A DNA stretch of 64,000 bases from NCBI GenBank assembly GCA_001643675.2, contig LSRY02000020.1:191001-255000 (forward strand), read 5' to 3'. The stretch's first letter is position 1, and each line of letters begins with the position of its first letter. Under the pieces are notes generated by a model that worked only from the letters and a program-made list of their open reading frames with translations, ran no database searches and had not been told where the DNA came from. A program made the position numbers and the translations under genes. This document shows positions 48,542 to 60,140 of this stretch, one piece after another. Origin of the DNA: Monocercomonoides exilis (taxonomy: Eukaryota > Preaxostyla > Oxymonadida > Polymastigidae).

Positions 48542-49790
48542 TCGCACTTCTCGCCAGTTGCGTCTTTCTGTCTCTGAAATATGCTGTGCAAAATATAAAA
48601 AAAATCTAAAAAAAGCAGAAAGCAGTGCTGCGTTAATGCACCGGAAGCGCCACCTCAAAAACAGTCATTTCACACTTTTCTTTGATCTTTCACACTTTAT
48701 TAATTGTTTTGATAAACAAGCCAAAAAAATGGAATGAACGCAATCACTGCCGATGGCATCCGCACATTCGCATACAAGAATGCCATTTTTCTGATAATAT
48801 TTATTGAACCATTCGACACACAGAACCCACAAAACATTTCGAATTCTTGAATGCTTCAAGAAAGTTCATTTTTGTGTTTTTTTCATTTGCATTGATGGCA
48901 AAGAAAGGCACAAAAATGGAAAAAGAAAAATATATGGTTGAACACGAATTGTTTGCTTGAGGGTGAATTGCTTTTCTTCCATCTGATTTTCATTGAAAAG
49001 TGCATTTTTTCAATCTTTCTGAATGCTGTTTTGAGCAAGAGACAAGCGATTGGGGCAATGAGAAAGCGAAACATCATTGCATGTGTGGAATACTATTTTT
49101 TTTACAATTACGTTTGTTCACTGATTCTTATTTGACGCTGTTCATTTTTTTCATTGTGATTGTTGCCCAAATCAGAGAATGGAAAATGAGCATTGCTTGA
49201 GTGAGATGGCAGATAGAATGCGATGTTATCGGGTGCATTGTAACATCACTCAAATAGATTATTATTCTTCTTGGATGCTTGTGATGGAAAAGCTTTTCAA
49301 AAACAAAAGCTTGGAAGAAGCGATTGCAAATGAGCTGTATTTTGGATTCGTTGTTGAAAAGGATGGAATGGAAGAGAAAGATCGAGGAAAAACGGAAGAA
49401 AGTTCTTGTCATGAAAAGCTGACTCTTTTTTAATATCAATAGCCACTTTCAATCGTGAACATTGTGGAACGAAGAATTTGCTTGGCTTATCAGCAGCATT
49501 GAGGGTGTGTTTCGAGCAGTGAAGGACAATTTTTGAGATGTTTGCAAGAAGCACATTCATATTTTTAAAATGTTAGTAGAAAATAGAGTTGTGAAAGTTG
49601 ATGACTTGTTAAAAGGAAGAGCCGCCTTTGCCTTTTTGGGGGAGTTTTAGCAACCAACAGTGATGACAAAATTGCGAATGATGGCTTGCCATCTTATATG
49701 AATGTTTCGAAGCGATTGAAAGGGGGAAATGGAAGAAAGGGAGGATGAGGCAAAGCGAACAGAAGCGGAAAGAAAAATATTTTTGTAGGA

Positions 49791-50057
49791 TGGAAGAAGA
49801 AGAAGAAGAAGAAAAAAGGTTGAAAAGGTACCATCACAAGGTTTCATGAAATGCTGCCATATTTTGCAGAAGAGTGCTTCTTTTCATGGCTGTCAGATGA
49901 CTTGCATGATTGCTTTGTGCATCTGTGAAGCGACTGTTCACTTCATTTCCATTCATTTCATCATCGTCTCAGAAAGGAAGAAAACAGGAAGAAGAAGAAG
50001 AAGAAGAGATGAAATGAAAAGGAATGAAAAGGAATGAAAAGGAAAATGAGAAAATGA
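49791..50057. repeat. Purine-rich simple repeats
   Basis: The stretch has a GAA-rich block at about 49791-49820 and another at 49979-50010, followed by tandem GAAATGAAAAGGAAT-type units to about 50057. It is low complexity without an ORF of interest. Confidence 0.6.
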
Positions 50058-51275
50058 AAAAAATTTAGTCTGAATCAACATTTTCAGTTGGACATGAAGA
50101 TTATTCAACAAAAGTTGCCTATTCTCCATTCACTTCAGTCAGTTTTGCCATTGCTATCTGCCAATTCGACTTCACTCGCACACTCACTCATTCGCACAGC
50201 TTCTATCTTTATCTCATCAAGCATCATCACCACTTTAATTCCCCTTCTTTTTCGAATGGGATGGCAGCATGCAACTCAGATTAATTGGCACTCAGTCACT
50301 TTTTACACGATGAATGAAATGGAAGTGAAAGGCGGTGAAACAAGATTTGGCTGAATTTCACAAAAAGATTTCTGACAAAAAGAGAAAGAAGAAAATTCAG
50401 AACTTATTGTTTTGAGAAGATCACTTCAATGAAAGTGTTTTGAGAATGGAAATATGATCTATTGAAGGGAAGGATGAATTGCAATTGACAGAGAAGAGAG
50501 AGAATGAAGATGATGGACAAAAAGGCAAAGACATCTTCACATCTATCGTATTTTCTTTTCTGGCCAAAAAACAAATGAAAAGACAATGAACACTTTTGTT
50601 GCTGATTGGAAGAGAAGGAAAATATGAAAAGAAAGGGAGAGAGCATTTGACTGCGATTGATATGTTTCAGCCAAGAATTTTTATGAATGGCAATAACATG
50701 TCTTTTCTTCCTCGACATATTTTGCTGCTTAATTCCATGCTGATGATGTTGATGTCTGGATTCTGCAACAGACATTTTTTCTTTCAAATCTTCTCATCCT
50801 TCGCCTTCGTCTGTTCCTTCTTCTCGAATTCGTTGAAAATGCTGCAAGATTGAGAACAAGCAGAACAAACCCGAGAATGCAAGAGGCGATAACAGAGCAA
50901 ATGAGCATTCAACTGAAAACGAATCTTTTTGAAGAAGAAGAAGAAGGGAAATTATTCGTTCAAAGAGGATTCTGATATTGGAACTTATTGAAAAGAATTT
51001 TCATTTTTCTTTTTTTTTTTTTTTCTTTTTTTTTTAATGAATAATAAGTTTTTATATTCTTTTTCTCTTTAACTTTTTTTCCCTTTTTTCTTTTATTATT
51101 TTGGTTTATTTTATGTTAATTTTGATTTTTATTATTTATTAATTTTTCATTTTTTTGTCAGTGGAAAATTGATAAAGGAAGTGACGAGCTTTTTTTTCAC
51201 ATCACCCAGTGTTATTTTCAACTCGAGTTTAATCAAAAAGACTTATATTTCGCACAAAGAGTGCAACTTGTTGTT

Positions 51276-51640
51276 AAATGGGTCAGAATTCTTGCATTTA
51301 TGAAAAAATGGGTCAAAATTTTTGCAATTATGAAAAAAACTGAGATTTGTTCCAAACTTTTTCAACAATCATTTCATTATAAATCAACCATATCAATGCA
51401 AATAATTCCAGAAAAATTCAAAAATTGAGAAAAATATTTGTAAGAGAAGAATGGAACAAAATTCATGAAGCTAAAAATTTTGCCCAGATCGATGATTTGT
51501 TACAAACAATTTCTACATCGAATAATTGTAATTCTTGCATTCTCATGAAAAATAAAACATTTAAATATTAAAAAGTTGAGGAAAATATTTGAAAGCATTG
51601 AGTGGAACAAAATTCACAATGCATAAAATTTCGTCCCAAA
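51276..51640. repeat. Dispersed AT-rich repeat, copy B (partly tandem)
   Basis: This stretch shares GGGTCAGAATTC...GCATTTATGAAAAAA, TCGAATAATTGTAATTCTTG, AAAAAGTTGAGGAAAATATT and a terminal TTTCGTCCCA with 24826-25008. The first part is duplicated in tandem (GGGTCA at 51280 and 51309; TGGAACAAAATTC near 51451 and 51602). Orientation is the same as copy A. Confidence 0.65.
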
Positions 51641-51694
51641 TATCAACAAAATTCAATCATTTCCCATAACAAAAAAGAGAAAAAAAATCTATTT

Positions 51695-54425
51695 ATGAAG
51701 ACGGATTATCAAAGCTATTTTGCGATATCACGTCATAAATTATTTTTTCTATTTTTCGTTCTAGTTTCATGCTTAATATTATTAGTTGTTTGTCTTTCTT
51801 TTTTTTGAAATAAGTGCTTTTTGATAAGTTTGTTATTTTCACTTTTTTGACATTTAGCTGCCCGTAATTACGAGCTGGTTTTTGCCACAGCAATTTTCTT
51901 ATTTATCTTTTAGTACGTGGAATTGTCCTTCTAATGTATCTTTGTTTGATAATGTTGAATGTGATGGAATTGACCTTTTACACAATCCACTTTCTGAGTG
52001 GCATTTTTCATCATTGACTTTTTCATTGCCCGAGCATTTGATATTATATGCATTCCCCATAAGGGATAGTCTGTCAACCAGTCTCAATTTTCCATTAACA
52101 TTTAATATATCTTCCGTAATGAATGAGCAAGGAATAATGAACTCTAAAGAATTTGAAACCATTGTCAGATGTAATAAATTTTCAGAATGCGAACCAGTAT
52201 GCTAATTTAATTGTGAAACCTGTTTTCATTCGTTGTATTTAGCTTCCAATTTTCAGAAAAAAGGAGCTTCCACTAAACTTGACAATTCAATTGATTTTTA
52301 AGACCGAAACATATTCTTTGTACGCTCCACATTTACAAGATCTAATATTCAGCTGGAGATTTGACAACCCAACTTTTGATAAAAAGACTGTGTGAATGAA
52401 GTTATATATAATTCATGTATTTTACAAAAAACAAAGTGTATTTTTCGATATTCATATCTTCTTTGCTCTTTTTCATGTATCCTTATATTTTCCTTTTCTT
52501 GGTGCATTACAACTGGATGCAATTTTGGTTTTTTTTCAAAACGTCATTTGAGTGACCGTTCATTAGGACTTACTCAAAAGTATTTATTGGGATTGATAAT
52601 CAGTTCATGTATTGGATGCAACCCCTTTTGTGGAATTGCTCTTTCTGGGAGAAGCATTTTTGGATCTTTAGCCGATATCTGCTTTGTTATTGTTGGATGG
52701 AGTTTGTGGATAATATTTATTGCAGAGCTTCTTTCTGAATGGAAACGATCCTTGGCAATAAGGAGACTGACGATAGGACTTACAAGTTGGAAAAACGAAC
52801 GAGCAAAAGAACTTGAAGATCGGCAAACAGTCTGTGACCGCATTAAAAATGGAGATGCTGAACCTGGAGTTGAAAAGGATCATGAGAGAAGCTTGGAAAG
52901 CCAATGGGAAGACGAAGAATTGAAGGAATCCTTTGATTTTGGACGAAATGGAAAAATAACTGAGAGCACAGAACGCGCTTTTTGCATAAAACATTCATGC
53001 AAGTCAACTGCTAGAGTAGTTGTGACAACAATTGGGCTTGGAGCAATTCTTCTCCTTCTTTCTGTTTCAGATGTTTTCGACAAATTCTACAAACCTGACG
53101 TTCAAATAATTGGTGCAATGCCTGTGAGACTTTTTAGAGCTGCAGCTCTGATTCTCTTATTATTGCTTGTTCTATGGCTTTTGCTAAGTGGGATGCAAAT
53201 GGCACATACAGTTGGATGCTGTGGCTGGAAAGTTGCACAACTTGAAAATGAAAATTCATATTCTTCATGGAGCCTTAAGCGACAAAGGCAGAATGAAGTG
53301 TTTGGATTTCGCTCAGGGGGTGGTTCATTTCGAAGGCTTCAAAAAAGCAGCTCTTCATGCTGCAGCAGAATATTTAACAAGGCTGGTTCAATTGATAATG
53401 ATGGAGAAAAGCTGTCATGCAGCGAGATGATTGATGGAGAATGCGTAATAATGTGGGTCGTACTTGTTGATGTAATTGCTGTGTTGGGATGCATTTGTGC
53501 AATGATCATACTAAAATGGATGGAAACAGAGCACGTCATATTCTTTGATGCACTCCCTCCACCTCAAAAAAGGCGCTTTGTGCGGCCGTCTGAATCCAGT
53601 GCAATTCAAAGTTATTTGTTTTCTACAAGTTCTTCCTCCATACGCAATCAAATTCCTTCGAATCATTCGATACTGGAATCCTCAGCAAGCATTCTTCATT
53701 CATTATCCTCAGAATTCATTGAACCACCACCTTCTCCGGATTATTACATGCACTATTTGGAAGATAAGTCTTTTTCTTCTCCTTCAGTTGTATTCTACTC
53801 TCTTTTTTTGAGCGCCAATGCACTACTCACATTTCTGACATTTTTCCTTACAGTTTTGCTTTCTCCTTCTCCATTCCGTGCCAAACAAGATGCTCGCCAT
53901 CCAGATAACTCAGAATATCACACGCCATGGGATGAAGAAGAGCTTCGCTCTTCAGTCAAAAGGAACAATCAAATAGAGAATGAAAATAGCTCCGACATTC
54001 CAGCTGAAGACCCTCAGATTGAAGATGAATTGAATCACGTGTCAAATATTAAATTGGTTGAAGAGGATTCTATCAAACAAGAAGATGATGAAGAGTCAAA
54101 AGACGATGAAGGATTTACGAAGAGCTCATCGAAGATAAGCTTTTTAACAAAAATGATGCAAAGCAAGGCTGCTTTGTCCGAAAGCACCAAAAACGGAGAG
54201 CTTTCTGAAAAAAAGCAAAATGATGAAGGAAACGAAGAGGAGGACACAATTCAAAATAAATACGGAATTGCCACAACTGTCGAGATTGGAGGAGGCTTCG
54301 GGTTAGACAGCGAAACATTTCTGGATGACGAAGAGATACTTAAAAGCAGAGAACAAGCAGAAGATGATTTAAATGAAGATGAAAATGACAGTGAAGACAA
54401 TTCAGAAAGCAGTGATCATTCATAA
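51695..54425 (+). CDS. TMEM181/GOST-like multi-pass membrane protein
   Basis: Four exons (51695-51787, 51858-52196, 52243-52389, 52437-54425) join in phase 0 throughout to give 855 residues. Introns are very short (70, 46 and 47 bp). Exon 1 encodes an N-terminal hydrophobic anchor; exons 2-3 a lumenal domain with several Cys and NxS/T sites. Exon 4 holds a transmembrane block with a Q-K-Y-L-L...NPF segment, a D-x-C/F helix ending in SLWIIF, and a final FYSLFLSANALLTFL helix followed by LLSPS. That order resembles TMEM181 and related GOST/Wntless-like proteins of the Golgi and endosomes. The ~160-residue C-terminal tail is very acidic (D/E/S-rich). A cytosolic insert between helices is charged. 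The start is the first ATG giving the anchor. Function in trafficking is inferred from family resemblance only. Confidence 0.62.
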
Positions 54426-54729
54426 GAACTCATATTTAATAGCGTTGATTCACAATTGACATAGCAAGATCTAGCGTATCACTTCTGATTTGGCTGAATA
54501 TTTGATAGTCAGCTTTTCTTTTGTTATATTTTTTTATTAGAATCCAAAAAATATTAATGTTTTCCATTTCACTTGTTTGATTCGTTCTTCTTATTTTTGT
54601 AATTATGTTGAATTGACAATAAAACAAATATTTCTCCCACTAAATAAAAAGAACTCAACTTTCACAAAGAAGATAAGAAAGATACATCTTAACAGAATAA
54701 ACAAAGTTAATTAACAACATACAAACACG
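54426..54729. other. Convergent intergenic region
   Basis: 304 bp of AT-rich DNA between two converging genes. Nothing else is seen; it presumably holds both 3' ends. Confidence 0.6.
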
Positions 54730-57700
54730 TCAAAAGAATGTCGATTCGTCTTCATTTTCCTCAGTAACATTCACTAATTTTGCTGGAGTTATCAATTTTT
54801 TATCTATTGGCGTTGAAATCGAAGAAAATGTGACTTGCTTTTCTTTTGATGCAACTTTGTCCTGCGATGCGTTATCAGAAGATGTTGCTGGCGATGCCGC
54901 TGAAGAAGAATGTTCCTGACTTCTTAAAGATCTGTTCAACGAAAGTGACGATCGAACTGATTGCATTTGCTCGCGAGACTGACGAAATACAGATTGCAGA
55001 TGATGCTTATGAATTATTATAGTTATATATCCATAAACAAAAAAAAAAAGAAAGAAAGAAAAGAAAAGAAAAAGAAAAAGAAAGATTATTATTGATTCAC
55101 AGAAGTTTATATCAATATCAAAGAATTATGTTTTAGAAAATGAATCATTTCGTTTTAAAAAAAAAATAGTTGAAAAACAAAGGATAAATTCAATCAATGA
55201 AAGTTAGCAAACTAATTTTGATTCTAAATTGTCAGAGCTTGTGGATGTTGCTCTGTCTGTTTTTGAAGGAGAGTTCTCTGCTCTCGAAGCCGCGATTGAT
55301 GAGCTGGAACGTTGAGAAGGCGGAACCCGCGGAGATGTTGAAGAAGACGATGAAGTGGATGGAGTCAGCGAAGGAGGCAATGCAGGTGATTGAGTAGTTT
55401 GTGAGGGAGTGGAAGCAGACTGTTTTGTTGAAGGAGCGTTCCCAGTCGAAGCAGAAGGAGTGTTTTCTGTTCCAGAAGGAGACACCAGAATGTGGATGCC
55501 GGTGGGAGAAGTCTTCTCGTATGGATTCGATGACTTGGCGACGTGTGGAGAATGAGGTGTGTTGGATGTGGTAGAGGATGAGAAGGATGAGGATGAGGAG
55601 GATGAGGAAGAAGAAGAAGATGATGATGATGGAAGTTGTGATAATGGAGTTTTTCCTGTATTCGGATCTTGAGCAGAGAAGGAGTATGAAGACTGCTGAG
55701 GGACAAACGAAGAAGTCTGAGGAATCGACTGAGGTTGATAGCGTGTGGAAGGATTTGAAGGTGTTTGCTGTGGAAATGAATGATGTGGTTCAGGAAGTGT
55801 TTGAGGTAAGTTTAGATTTATTGGAGCAGAAGGCGAATGAGAAGAAGAGAAAGCACGAAAAGAAGGTCGCGATGAAGGAGTTGCTTGATCCAAAAGAGAA
55901 GAAGAGGAAGAAGAGGAAGAAGAAAAAGCAGAAGAAGCTGGAAAGAAATTGCTTGATGCATTTGATTGATTGCGCTGCACGGATGAAGCAGATGGACGAT
56001 TTCGCATGCGAGGTGTATCAGATTGAAGAGAAGTTGCACTCACAGGCGCGGAGGAAGGAAAAAATGGATTTTGAAGAGTTGAGCCTTGAGAATAAGTCTG
56101 ATTGCTAATTCCAATGGAATTAGCAGTTGAAGACATAGCTCTGTCCTGCTGAGGTCTTCGAGATGGTGTCGAGTGAGCATTCGCAGAAGCAGAAAAAGAA
56201 GTCGAAGCAAACGGGACTGAAGAAGTGGTTGAGTGAAGTGGGGTTGACGGAGTTAATAAAGAAAGGAGAGAAAGAGGAGGAGCCGACGAAAAAGACAACT
56301 TTGGCTGTCTAAATTCTCTTTCAGCAGCCAATTTTCTGTCTTTCTCTTTCTCATCTTCGTTTTCTCTGAGCAATTGCGCAATCATATCTTCATTTACCCT
56401 TCTTTGTTTCTCTTTCGCTTCCTGCTTTCCTCTATCAGCATCTACTACATTATAGCCCTTTTCATTTTCCACTTCTTCAACTTTGAAAAAATCGTTTTCT
56501 GAACGTTTTCTACTTGTTGAAAGATTGTCTAATGTTTTTGTTCTTGAAAGTGTGTCTCCTTGAAAAGATTCAGCAAAAGAGGCAATCGTGTGATTCATTT
56601 TCACCAAAGCCAGCTCATTTTCTTTCTAAAAATTCGCGAAAAAAAAAGAAAAAAAAGAAAAAGAAAAAGAAAAAGAAAAAGAAAAAGAAAAAGAAAAAGA
56701 AAAAGAAAAAGAAAAAGAAAGGAAAAGAAATATTTTTAGTTTATGCAAGAATTTAAAAATAAAATATTTTAAAAAAATAATTTCTAATTTTGAGGTTTTT
56801 TTAAAACAAAAATTTGGTCAAACTCTAATCATTTCATGACATTCTATTTGAAGCCTTTGCATTTCTTTCAAGAATATTGCTTCTGCTGCAGCTTCCGCTC
56901 TTTTTGTGATTGATGAGCTGTCAGTTCCAAAATCTCTTTGGATTCTCTTATATTCAACAGATATACAAAAAGGAAGTATAAAAGTTTAAAAAATTCAAAA
57001 AAACAAAAAATTTGCAAAAGTTTAAAAAAAAAAGATTTGATTATTTGCGCACATCTTCCCAATTGCGTATGCTGTCGTTCATTTTCTTTTCAGTAATTTT
57101 TTGGCGAGATTCGCCAAGTTCAATATCTTTTTGGATCTTTTTAACCGTTTCGTTAAGTGTAGATAAGACTGACTATAAATATATGAGATACAAAAGACAT
57201 TATATCTCCATATTAATCGAAAATGCATACAATGCTTTCTTCTTGAAATACTGAAAACTTGCCTGAAATCTCATCCAATTGCTTTAATAGCAAAAGAAAT
57301 ATAATTTTGAACAATAGAATAAATCACAAACTTTTTGATGAGATGCATTATCAACTTTTTGTTTCAATGCATACACAACTTGTTTCTTTCCTGCTTTCTG
57401 TGAAAGAAGCTCTCGAAGTTGAGTATTTTTCTCTTCTAAACGACAGAATAAAATTAATTTTAAGAAAGGGTATACCAAATTGAAACATTACAAACCCTCG
57501 GCCTTCAAAACAGAGTTTATTTGATCAATATCTTTATTGAGTTGACTAATTTTTTGCTTCAGCTGAAATAAAACGTACGAATGTACTTATAAAAGATTAA
57601 AAAGAAAAACGTTAATACACACAAATGTATTTTCTTCCTGTAATTTATTTGCTGTTATTTCAAGTTCTTGAGTTTTTCTTTCATTTGTTTCAATTTTTTG

Positions 57701-57793
57701 TTGAAAAAGAATAAATGTTGCTCTAATAACTGCTTGTATATTTTGCCAATCGTTTCTTCCATCTTTGATGTCTGTGAGAAGAGTATTATCCAT
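54730..57793 (-). CDS. Coiled-coil and Ser/Pro-rich protein, seven exons, function unknown
   Basis: Exons 57793-57623, 57562-57496, 57435-57332, 57172-57053, 56946-56824, 56625-55213 and 55005-54730 join in phase to give 757 residues. The first five exons encode a nearly continuous coiled coil (for example EITANKLQEEN, LKQKISQLNKDID, EEKNTQLRELLSQ). Exon 6 begins helical, then becomes a long Ser/Pro/Gln/Thr low-complexity region with a poly-Ser tract. Exon 7 is short and Ser-rich. Two introns contain purine microsatellites. The intron 57331-57173 (about 160 bp) might hide a small exon. An alternative start lies at 57823. I recognise no family; a cytoskeletal or scaffold role would be a guess. 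It follows the MIT-domain gene on the same strand with about 130 bp between them. Confidence 0.65.
55006..55212 (-). repeat. Purine microsatellite within an intron
   Basis: The 207 bp intron before the last exon of the coiled-coil gene carries a GAAA/GAAAA-type tract at about 55039-55085. On the coding strand this is a long pyrimidine tract. The acceptor CATAAG lies about 30 bp downstream of it. Confidence 0.6.
56640..56722 (-). repeat. (AAAAAG)n microsatellite within an intron
   Basis: About 80 bp of AAAAAG units lie inside the intron 56823-56626 of the coiled-coil gene. On the transcribed sense strand this is (CTTTTT)n, an unusually long pyrimidine tract just upstream of the acceptor TTTTTAG. 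Confidence 0.8.
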
Positions 57794-57922
57794 AAAGTTT
57801 GAAAAGTGATCAATAAATACCATAATAAGAAATACACACTCATAAAATGTGAAAATATATATATAACATAAAAAAAAAAATTCAAATAACTCATAAAGCC
57901 AAAAAATTATTGAAGTGGCTTT

Positions 57923-59059
57923 TCAAGAATCCTCCTTTGATGCTTCATCAGAGTTTTCAACTAATGCAGCGCAAGATGTATCTTGTGAAGAATCTTTTGT
58001 TGTGTCATGATCGTCAACATCTCTCTTTTCATTATCTGCATTTCCCTCTTCGCTTGAACCTTCTATTTTTTTGTCTTCTTCAACTTCTTTGTCGACTTTT
58101 TGAAAATCTTCGAATGAAGGAGAAGAGACAGTTCTTTCATTTGATTCATTTCCTTCTTCGTCAACTTTTCTTTCAGCGCCGCCTTGCTCAGAAAGCTCTA
58201 AACTCGTGTCATTTTCGGGCTGAACTTGATTTTTCAGCTTTCCCCAAAGAGATTTTCCAAATAAGCTCATCGATTTCCCAACCGCTAAAAGACTCTTCTT
58301 TCCAGAATCTACAGCAGCTTTTGTTTTTGTAGTGATTCCGGTTTTTTCATCAAATTGTTTTGCTGAATCTTGCAACTTTTGCCACTGAGATGAAACGTTG
58401 TCGGTGACCTTGTACTTTGTGTTTAAAGTTGTCCAAGCTTCAACAGTCTTGTTCTTTGCCATTGTAAAAGTTTCAGCTAAACTGGCTGCAACAACTTTTG
58501 TCGTTTCTTTTAATGTTTCAACAGAATTTTGTTGCGAATCAGTGCGATTTTCGGAGTTTTCTTCTATTTTCTTCTTTAAAATTTCAAAACAAATTTGAAC
58601 AACATGAATAAGAAAAAAAAAATAAATTGAATTTAAAAAAATAAAATATACTTCTTTTTCTGTTTCATTTTGAGAATCACCATTTTCTTGACTGCTTTTT
58701 TGTTCTTCGTCAGCATTGCTATCTGAACCAGTGGAAGAAAATTCTTGCAATTTGTCATTTGAATTTGCATGGTCAGTACCCGAGTCAAAACTGTCTTGAA
58801 GCTTGGCAGCATACGAACTCACTTGCTCATAAAGTTCTTCACACCAAAACAATTTAATATACACGCAAAATTTATTCCATGCTAAAAGAAAAGAAATAAT
58901 ACTTGTAAGTCCTTCCTGATCTTCTGGGGGTGACGACTGCTGAAGCGCCTGTAATTTTTTTATACCTTCTTTATACTCATTTAGAGCACTAGGTACGTCA
59001 TGTTCTTTTTCGAATTTCCATGCAAGATAAAAATGCTTGTCTACTTCTTCTCTGGTCAT
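57923..59059 (-). CDS. MIT-domain-like protein
   Basis: Three exons (59059-58903, 58836-58652, 58573-57923) give 330 residues. The N-terminal ~70 residues read as a three-helix MIT domain: DKHFYLAWKFEKE, then SALNEYKEGIKKLQAL, then, after splicing, LYEQVSSYAAKLQDSF. MIT domains bind ESCRT-III tails or microtubule-associated partners. An acidic Ser-rich linker follows, then an amphipathic Lys/Thr/Ala-rich helical region (TKTKAAVDSGKKSLLAVGKS) and a long acidic tail. Spartin combines MIT with a C-terminal senescence domain, but I cannot establish the latter here. Intron 1 (66 bp) is in frame without a stop, so a retained form would insert 22 residues between helices 2 and 3. The start codon lies 69 bp from that of the divergent nitroreductase gene. 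Confidence 0.6.
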   Translation of the reverse strand: MTREEVDKHFYLAWKFEKEHDVPSALNEYKEGIKKLQALQQSSPPEDQEGLTSIISFLLAWNKFCVYIKLFWCEELYEQVSSYAAKLQDSFDSGTDHANSNDKLQEFSSTGSDSNADEEQKSSQENGDSQNETEKEVYFIFLNSIYFFFLIHVVQICFEILKKKIEENSENRTDSQQNSVETLKETTKVVAASLAETFTMAKNKTVEAWTTLNTKYKVTDNVSSQWQKLQDSAKQFDEKTGITTKTKAAVDSGKKSLLAVGKSMSLFGKSLWGKLKNQVQPENDTSLELSEQGGAERKVDEEGNESNERTVSSPSFEDFQKVDKEVEEDKKIEGSSEEGNADNEKRDVDDHDTTKDSSQDTSCAALVENSDEASKEDS

Positions 59060-59128
59060 ATTAAATTGTTATGGAACAATTGAAGGATACCATATTATAT
59101 TAATTACTAACTTTTAAAACTGTTTTTC
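59060..59128. promoter_or_regulatory. Compact divergent promoter (69 bp)
   Basis: These 69 bp separate the start codons of the MIT-domain gene (minus) and the nitroreductase gene (plus). The sequence is AT-rich with no element I can name. Both promoters and 5' UTRs must fit here or overlap the genes. Confidence 0.5.
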
Positions 59129-59792
59129 ATGTCTATATCTCTTCGAGATTTGTTTGAGGCAAGATCCTCGGTTAGAAAATATAAGAGCGATATTGTTCCT
59201 CCTGAAAAAATTGCACGGTATTTTAAGAAAAAACGTATTTTTAACTTTCTGTGAATCTTCGTTTCTGCGTTGCTGTTTACAACAAAAGCATACTACAGTC
59301 TGTGACTTCAACTGTCCCAACTGCAGGAAATCTTCAGGCTTACAAAATTGTTGTGGTGACGGATCCAAAAGTGAAAGAAGCTATTTATAATGCTTCACAT
59401 AAACAAAATCAAATATTAGAAGCACCTGTGTTATTCGTATTTTTTGCAAACACATTGCGTTCATCTGAAAAATATCATACCAGAGGAGTCGAATTGTTTG
59501 CGATTCAAGATGCAGCGAATGCATGCATGATGGCATCTTTGGCATGCACTGAAGAAGGTCTTGGAACATGCTGGGTTGGTGCATTCCATGATTCATCAAT
59601 CCGTGAGGTTTTCATTTTTATTTTGATATTTTCTTTTTATCAATTAATTTTTCCTTGTTAAAAAAGATACTTGGTGCAGGAGAAGGAATGAGGCCAACAT
59701 CCATTTTAACAGTTGGCTTTCCTCAATCGACAACAAAGAGAACAAAAACGAGACGAGGATTCAGCGATCTCGTATCTTTTGACAAATGTTGA
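59129..59792 (+). CDS. Nitroreductase-family flavoprotein
   Basis: Three exons (59129-59217, 59289-59607, 59667-59792) join in phase to give 177 residues, the usual size of a short FMN-dependent nitroreductase. Visible motifs are EARSSVRKYKSDIVPPEKI (the N-terminal Arg pair contacts FMN phosphate in the family), PTAGNLQAYKIVVV (split by intron 1) and GLGTCWVGAFHD. C-terminal GEGMRPTSILTVGFP matches the family's last strand. Such enzymes reduce nitro, quinone or other acceptors with NAD(P)H. In anaerobic protists they are often acquired from bacteria, but three T-rich introns show this copy is a settled nuclear gene. The start is the first ATG and fits the family length. Confidence 0.85.
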
Positions 59793-60140
59793 ACGATTTA
59801 CACTGTTATTTACCGTTGTTTTATCACATTTTTTTTAAATTTGATAATTTTTCCCACACTTGTGGATTATATGTTGGTGGAAGAGATGCAAAAGTAAGTG
59901 AGCTCTAGAAAATGTACTTTTATATCTTATTAAACATTAAATTGTAAGAAAAAATTGAACAATCTAATTTGAGGCTTGAGAGAATTCTTTGATTTAAAAA
60001 TATTATTTTGCAATATCTTTCTTGAATCCATCAATCTTTTGTCAGTTATTTGTTACGTGATAACAACTTGAGCACAAGCACGAACAGTTGACCATGCGAT
60101 AACCGAACATTCACCATTCATATCACTTCAAACTCCTCTT
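59793..60140. other. Convergent intergenic region
   Basis: 348 bp of AT-rich DNA between the 3' ends of the nitroreductase and CLASP-like genes. No feature is recognised. Confidence 0.6.

Larger units (their letters stand above)
48542..51694. other. Gene-poor region right of the repeat
   Basis: These 3.15 kb lie between the beta-helix gene start and the TMEM181-like gene. The first part has small ORFs (for example 49179-49433, 84 codons) without recognisable domains and several purine-rich simple repeats. The second half is AT-rich and contains the dispersed repeat at 51276-51640. A decayed gene is possible but not demonstrable. Confidence 0.5.

Noticed and set aside
49179-49433. 84-codon ORF in the gene-poor region
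   Set aside because: It is short, has no homology I recognise, no clear splice partners and no supporting context.
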